Position numbers and translations under genes: made by a program. Positions 13,173 through 16,792 of a DNA stretch of 16,792 bases are shown here, in pieces; the stretch's first letter is position 1, and every line of letters begins with the position of its first letter. Below the pieces are notes generated by a model. That model saw nothing but the letters and a program-made list of their open reading frames with translations, was not told the DNA's origin and made no database searches. The DNA comes from DASSKA01 sp035690905 (GTDB taxonomy: Bacteria; Actinomycetota; Actinomycetes; Propionibacteriales; Nocardioidaceae). The DNA lies in assembly GCA_035690905.1 (NCBI GenBank), contig DASSKA010000107.1, positions 1 through 16,792 on the forward strand, read 5' to 3'.

Positions 13173-15197
13173 ATGGCTCTGACCTCCGAAGAGCGCAACG
13201 TCCGCCGGCCCGCGCCGGTGGGCGAGGGGGCTGCGCCCGCGACGGGCCGGAGCTCCCGGGAGCGGGCCGAGGTGGCCCTCGACCGCGCCGTGGCGCACCT
13301 GCGGGACCGCCAGCAGCAGGAAGGCTGGTGGCGCGGTCTGCTGGAGACCAACGTGACGATGGACGCCGAGGACCTGCTGATGCGGCAGTTCCTGGGGGTG
13401 CGCACCGAGGAGCAGACCCAGGCCAGCGCCCGCTGGATCCGCCGCCAGCAGCGGGAGGACGGCTCCTGGGCGAACTTCCACGGCGGCCCGGCCGACCCGT
13501 CCACCACCGCGGAGGCGTACGTCGCGCTGCGGCTGGCCGGCGACCGCCCGGACGAGCCGCACATGCGGCGGGCCCGGGAGGTGGTGCTCGCCCACGGAGG
13601 GCTCGAGGGCACCCGGGTGTTCACCCGGATCTGGCTCGCCCTGTTCGGCGAGTGGTCCTGGGACCAGGTGCCGGCCCTGCCGCCGGAGATGGTGTTCCTG
13701 CCCCCCTGGTTCCCGCTGAACCTCTACGACTTCGGGTGCTGGGCCCGCCAGACGATCGCGCCGCTGACCATCCTCGGTGCGCTGCGGCCGACCCGGGAGC
13801 TCGGCATCTCGGTCGACGAGCTGCGCGCCGGGCCGGACGCACCACGACGACCGCAGCACCGTGCCAGCCGCTGGGGGACCGCGTTCCTGGCCCTCGACAA
13901 GGTGCTGCACGGCTACGAGCGGCTGCCGGTCAAGCCGGGGCGCGAGACCGCGCTGCGACGCGCCGCGGAGTGGGTGATCGCCCGGCAGGAGGCGGACGGC
14001 TCCTGGGGTGGCATCCAGCCGCCGTGGGTCTACTCGCTGATGGCGCTGAGCGCGCTCGGCTACGCCAACGAACACCCGGTCGTCGCCCGCGGCCTCGAAG
14101 GCTGGGAGCGGTTCACCGTGCACGAGGAGTCCGAGGACGGACCCGTGCGGTGGATCGAGGCGTGCCAGTCGCCGGTGTGGGACACCGCTCTGGCGATGAT
14201 CGCCCTCGGTGACGCCGGGGTGGACCCGGACGATCCGACGCTGCGCACCGCCGCCGAGTGGCTGCAGGGTGAGGAGATCCGGGCGCGCGGCGACTGGGCG
14301 GTCCGCTGCCAGGACACGCCGGCCGGTGGCTGGGCCTTCGAGTTCGACAACGACGGCTACCCCGATGTCGACGACACCGCCGAGGTGGTGCTGGCGCTGC
14401 GCCGTACCCGGTCCACGCCGGCCCTGGAGGCGGCGGTACGACGGGCGACCGACTGGCTGCTTGGCATGCAGTGCCGGGACGGCGGCTGGGCGGCCTTCGA
14501 CGTCGACAACACCCGCCAGATCGCCTACGAGCTGCCGTTCTGCGACTTCGGCGCGGTGATCGACCCGCCGAGCGCGGACGTCGCCGCCCACGTGGTCGAG
14601 ATGCTCGCCGCCGAAGGGCTCGCCGACTCGTCGGCGGTCCGCAGGGGAGTGGACTGGCTGCTCGCCGAGCAGGAGCCGGACGGATCCTGGTTCGGTCGCT
14701 GGGGCGCCAACCACGTCTACGGCACCGGCGCGGTGGTGCCGGCGCTGGTCCGGGCCGGGATGGCGCCGGACGACCCGGTGATCCGCCGTGCGACGGACTG
14801 GCTGGCGTCGGTGCAGAACGCCGACGGCGGCTGGGGCGAGGACCTGCGGTCCTACACCGATCCGAGCTGGGTTGCCAAGGGCAGCTCGACCGCGTCGCAG
14901 ACGGCCTGGGCGCTGCTGGCCCTGCACGCCGCCGGCCTCGCCGACTCCGACGTCGCACGCCGCGGCGTGGACTGGCTCGTCGACCACCAGAACGACGACG
15001 GCGGCTGGGACGAGCCGTGGTTCACCGGCACCGGATTCCCCGGTGACTTCTACATCAACTACCACCTGTACCGGCTGGTCTTCCCGATCAGCGCGCTCGG
15101 TCGCTGTCTCGGGCGCAGCCGACAGACCAACGCCCCGCGCCGAGCCTCCGTTGCCGGTGCGGCAGGGACCGAGGGAAGGAGTCCGTCATGGCCGTAG
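13173..15197 (+). CDS. shc: Squalene-hopene cyclase
   Basis: Shc cyclises squalene to hopene and hopanol in one proton-initiated cascade; in the family it is a monotopic membrane enzyme. The 674-residue protein has the catalytic acid motif DVDDTAEV with DVDD at 398-401, equivalent to DXDD of other Shc proteins. It also shows repeated QW motifs (for example RQQREDGSW from residue 91, RQEADGSW, VQNADGGW, HQNDDGGW), VRWIEACQSPVWDTALA, and the C-terminal GTGFPGDFYINYHLYR signature. The first 30 residues are a variable extension. Translation starts at ATG 13173, directly after the upstream stop, with GGAAGGGA at 13158-13165. The C-terminal 25 residues after LGRCLGR are not conserved and the stop (15195-15197) lies inside the next gene, overlapping it by 10 bases. 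Confidence 0.96.
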   Translation: MALTSEERNVRRPAPVGEGAAPATGRSSRERAEVALDRAVAHLRDRQQQEGWWRGLLETNVTMDAEDLLMRQFLGVRTEEQTQASARWIRRQQREDGSWANFHGGPADPSTTAEAYVALRLAGDRPDEPHMRRAREVVLAHGGLEGTRVFTRIWLALFGEWSWDQVPALPPEMVFLPPWFPLNLYDFGCWARQTIAPLTILGALRPTRELGISVDELRAGPDAPRRPQHRASRWGTAFLALDKVLHGYERLPVKPGRETALRRAAEWVIARQEADGSWGGIQPPWVYSLMALSALGYANEHPVVARGLEGWERFTVHEESEDGPVRWIEACQSPVWDTALAMIALGDAGVDPDDPTLRTAAEWLQGEEIRARGDWAVRCQDTPAGGWAFEFDNDGYPDVDDTAEVVLALRRTRSTPALEAAVRRATDWLLGMQCRDGGWAAFDVDNTRQIAYELPFCDFGAVIDPPSADVAAHVVEMLAAEGLADSSAVRRGVDWLLAEQEPDGSWFGRWGANHVYGTGAVVPALVRAGMAPDDPVIRRATDWLASVQNADGGWGEDLRSYTDPSWVAKGSSTASQTAWALLALHAAGLADSDVARRGVDWLVDHQNDDGGWDEPWFTGTGFPGDFYINYHLYRLVFPISALGRCLGRSRQTNAPRRASVAGAAGTEGRSPSWP

Positions 15198-16693
15198 ACG
15201 TGGTCATCTGCGCACCCTCCCGCGCAGAGGAGAAGGCGCTGCGCTCCGCCTGGTCGCCGCAGCATGCCGGCCGGGTGGTGCGCACCGGCGTCGGCCGCAC
15301 CCGCACGCTCGGCGCGGCCGCCGGGCTCGAGGGAGCCTCCGCTATCGCGGTCGCCGGCATCGCCGGAGGGCTCGACCCGAGACTCCGAGCCGGGGACGTG
15401 GTGGTCGCCAACCGGGTGTGGAGCACGGCCGGCGAGCCACCACGCGACCTGCCGGCTGCCCGGCTGATCGCCGCTCGGCTGCGCGCCGAGGGCCTGCGCG
15501 TCTGGCTCGGCCCGGTGGTCAGCGCCGACCACGTGGTCACCGGCGCCGAGCGGGAGACCCTGCGCGCCCAGGGGGCGCTGGCAGTAGACATGGAGTCGGC
15601 CTGGCTGCTCGGGGACAGTCGTCCCGGCGCCGTGGTCCGGGTGGTCGCCGACGTCGCCGGCGAGCCGTTGCTTCGCCCCAGGACGCTGCGCCGGCTGCGC
15701 TCGGCGGTGCAGGTGCTGCCCAAGGTGACCGGCGCGCTCGGTTCCTGGGCCGACGCGCTCGGTGCCCGCTCGGTGCTGCTGGCCGAGCCGCGTTCCTTCT
15801 GCGCCGGGGTCGACCGGGCCATCGAGGTGGTCGAGCGGGCCCTGGAGCAGCGCGGCGCTCCCGTGTATGTGCGCAAGCAGATCGTGCACAACCAGCACGT
15901 GGTCGCGGACCTGAACGCCCGGGGCGCCCGGTTCGTCAACGAGATCGATGAGGTGCCCCAGGGGGAGACAGTGGTGTTCTCCGCCCACGGGGTCTCGCCG
16001 GCGGTGTGGGAGAACGCCCGCAGCCGTGGCCTGGACATCATCGACGCCACCTGCCCCCTCGTCAGCAAGGTGCACTCGGAGGTGCGCCGGTTCGCCGGTC
16101 GCGGCGACACCATCATCTTCATAGGACACGCCGGGCACGAGGAGACCGAGGGCACCATGGGCGAGCGCCCGGAGCGGACCGTCCTCGTCGAGAACGTCGA
16201 GGACGCCCGCGTCGTCGAGGTCGAGAACCCCGACCAGGTGTCCTACCTCGTGCAGACGACGCTCTCGGTGCACGAGGTCGAGCAGATCGTCGAGGTGCTG
16301 CACGAGCGGTTCCCGAAGCTCAAGGCGCCGGCGTCTGACGACATCTGCTACGCCACCACCAACCGTCAGGACTCGCTGACCGCTGTCGCGGCCGACAGCG
16401 AGCTGGTGCTGGTGGTGGGATCCCAGAACTCCTCCAACAGTCAGCGCCTGGTCGAGACCGCACGTCGGCTCGGCACGGAGGCGCACCTGGTCGACGACGC
16501 CGACGATGTCGATCTCGACTGGCTTGCCGGAGTCACGAAGGTGGGCCTCACCGCGGGCGCGTCCGCACCCCAGGCCCTGGTGGACGAGGTGGTGCACGCG
16601 CTCGGCGGGCTCGGCCCGGTGGAGTCGAGCACCCGCCACCTCGTCGATGAAAACGTCCGATTCACCCTTCCCAAGGAGGTGCGACCGGCATGA
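15188..16693 (+). CDS. hpnG-ispH: Fusion of hopanoid side-chain nucleosidase HpnG with 4-hydroxy-3-methylbut-2-enyl diphosphate reductase IspH
   Basis: One 501-residue frame carries two enzymes. Residues 1 to about 190 are HpnG-like: AVAGIAGGLDPRLRAGDVVV (about 54-73) and AVDMES (132-137) are nucleoside phosphorylase motifs; HpnG removes adenine from adenosylhopane. Residues about 194-495 are IspH, which reduces HMBPP to IPP and DMAPP with a [4Fe-4S] cluster. Its cluster cysteines are C205 (RSFCAGVDRAI), C289 (DATCPLVSKVH) and C387 (DDICYATTNRQ). Also present are IVHNQH, GHEETEGTMG with E321, SQNSSNSQRL and TAGASAPQ, so the active site looks complete. There is no stop or ribosome-like site at the junction; an internal GTG at 15773 is the only near start. 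ATG 15188 has AAGGAG (15175-15180) upstream and overlaps shc. The stop overlaps hpnH as ATGA. Confidence 0.9.
   Translation: MAVDVVICAPSRAEEKALRSAWSPQHAGRVVRTGVGRTRTLGAAAGLEGASAIAVAGIAGGLDPRLRAGDVVVANRVWSTAGEPPRDLPAARLIAARLRAEGLRVWLGPVVSADHVVTGAERETLRAQGALAVDMESAWLLGDSRPGAVVRVVADVAGEPLLRPRTLRRLRSAVQVLPKVTGALGSWADALGARSVLLAEPRSFCAGVDRAIEVVERALEQRGAPVYVRKQIVHNQHVVADLNARGARFVNEIDEVPQGETVVFSAHGVSPAVWENARSRGLDIIDATCPLVSKVHSEVRRFAGRGDTIIFIGHAGHEETEGTMGERPERTVLVENVEDARVVEVENPDQVSYLVQTTLSVHEVEQIVEVLHERFPKLKAPASDDICYATTNRQDSLTAVAADSELVLVVGSQNSSNSQRLVETARRLGTEAHLVDDADDVDLDWLAGVTKVGLTAGASAPQALVDEVVHALGGLGPVESSTRHLVDENVRFTLPKEVRPA
16673..16681 (+). promoter_or_regulatory. Full-length Shine-Dalgarno sequence for hpnH
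   Basis: AAGGAGGTG, a nine-base match to the complement of the 16S rRNA tail, ends eight bases before the hpnH ATG. It is the strongest ribosome site in the operon and is embedded in the last codons of the fusion gene, so hpnH may be initiated independently as well as by coupling. Confidence 0.6.
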
Positions 16694-16792
16694 GCATGCC
16701 GCTTCGACAGAGCCTGAAGATCGGCAGCTACCTGCTCCGGCAGAAGCTGTCCGGGCGGGACAAGTTCCCGCTCCTCGTCGAGCTCGAGCCGC
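16690..16792 (+). CDS. hpnH: HpnH, adenosylhopane-forming radical SAM enzyme (5' end only)
   Basis: Only 34 codons are in the window. They read MSMPLRQSLKIGSYLLRQ followed by KLSGRDKFPLLVELEP, matching the N-terminus of HpnH proteins (xPLRQ, a YxLxQKLxGRxxxPLVxxLEP pattern). HpnH couples 5'-deoxyadenosine to hopene, giving adenosylhopane, the substrate of HpnG in the gene before. The radical SAM cysteines lie just beyond the window edge and are not seen, so identification rests on the N-terminal pattern and position. ATG 16690 overlaps the previous stop as ATGA and is preceded by AAGGAGGTG. Confidence 0.85.
   Translation, partial: MSMPLRQSLKIGSYLLRQKLSGRDKFPLLVELEP

Noticed and set aside
12879..15065. 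728-codon open frame on the minus strand opposite shc
   Set aside because: Antisense shadow caused by high GC and codon bias. The translation is His/Gly/Val/Arg-rich with no domain, while the plus strand encodes an unmistakable Shc.
15059..16639. 526-codon open frame on the minus strand opposite hpnG-ispH
   Set aside because: Antisense shadow; no recognisable motif, and IspH motifs are complete on the plus strand.

Overview
The window is about 72% GC by eye, with codon use biased to G/C at third positions, GTG starts, and families typical of Actinomycetota (a MoxR-type ATPase paired with a VWA protein, a VC0807-like membrane protein, and HpnC/HpnD/HpnE-type squalene synthesis). I read it as the chromosome of an actinomycete. 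I cannot name the genus from sequence alone.

Layout. (1) 2-397: the C-terminal end of a molybdopterin-binding xanthine dehydrogenase/CO dehydrogenase-type large subunit, followed by a 22-bp tandem duplication that begins at its stop codon. (2) 450-898, minus strand: a gene graveyard. The start of a zinc alcohol dehydrogenase is joined out of frame to an internal piece of the same gene, which abuts a piece of an NAD-dependent epimerase/SDR gene in a third frame. (3) 946-1698, minus: an intact HAD phosphatase. (4) 1786-2477, plus: a DppA-type (M55) D-aminopeptidase broken by an internal deletion and frameshift. (5) 2516-5864, plus: an AAA+ ATPase and VWA-domain protein pair, one base apart. (6) 5865-6479, minus: a multi-pass membrane protein, tail to tail with the VWA gene. 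(7) 6590-7057, plus: a MarR-type regulator divergent from the membrane protein, with a 13-bp palindrome between them. (8) 7085 to the window end, plus: a tightly packed isoprenoid/hopanoid operon, dxs - hpnC - hpnD - hpnE - polyprenyl diphosphate synthase - shc - hpnG::ispH fusion - hpnH (cut by the window edge).

How the last block works. Dxs opens the MEP pathway and the IspH domain closes it, giving IPP and DMAPP. The polyprenyl synthase condenses these to a longer prenyl diphosphate, presumably FPP. HpnD, HpnC and HpnE then make presqualene diphosphate, hydroxysqualene and squalene. Shc cyclises squalene to the hopene skeleton. HpnH and HpnG start the C35 side chain by adding 5'-deoxyadenosine and removing adenine. 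Five of the seven gene junctions are the same 4-base ATGA stop/start overlap, one has zero spacing and one overlaps by 10 bases. The operon is therefore probably read from one promoter, the perfect TATAAT at 7085-7090, with translational coupling.

The most notable points are the in-frame fusion of the hopanoid side-chain enzyme HpnG to the MEP enzyme IspH, the pairing of entry and exit enzymes of the MEP pathway with hopanoid genes, palindromes placed like operators around the MarR gene and the dxs promoter, and the concentration of broken genes in the first 2.5 kb.
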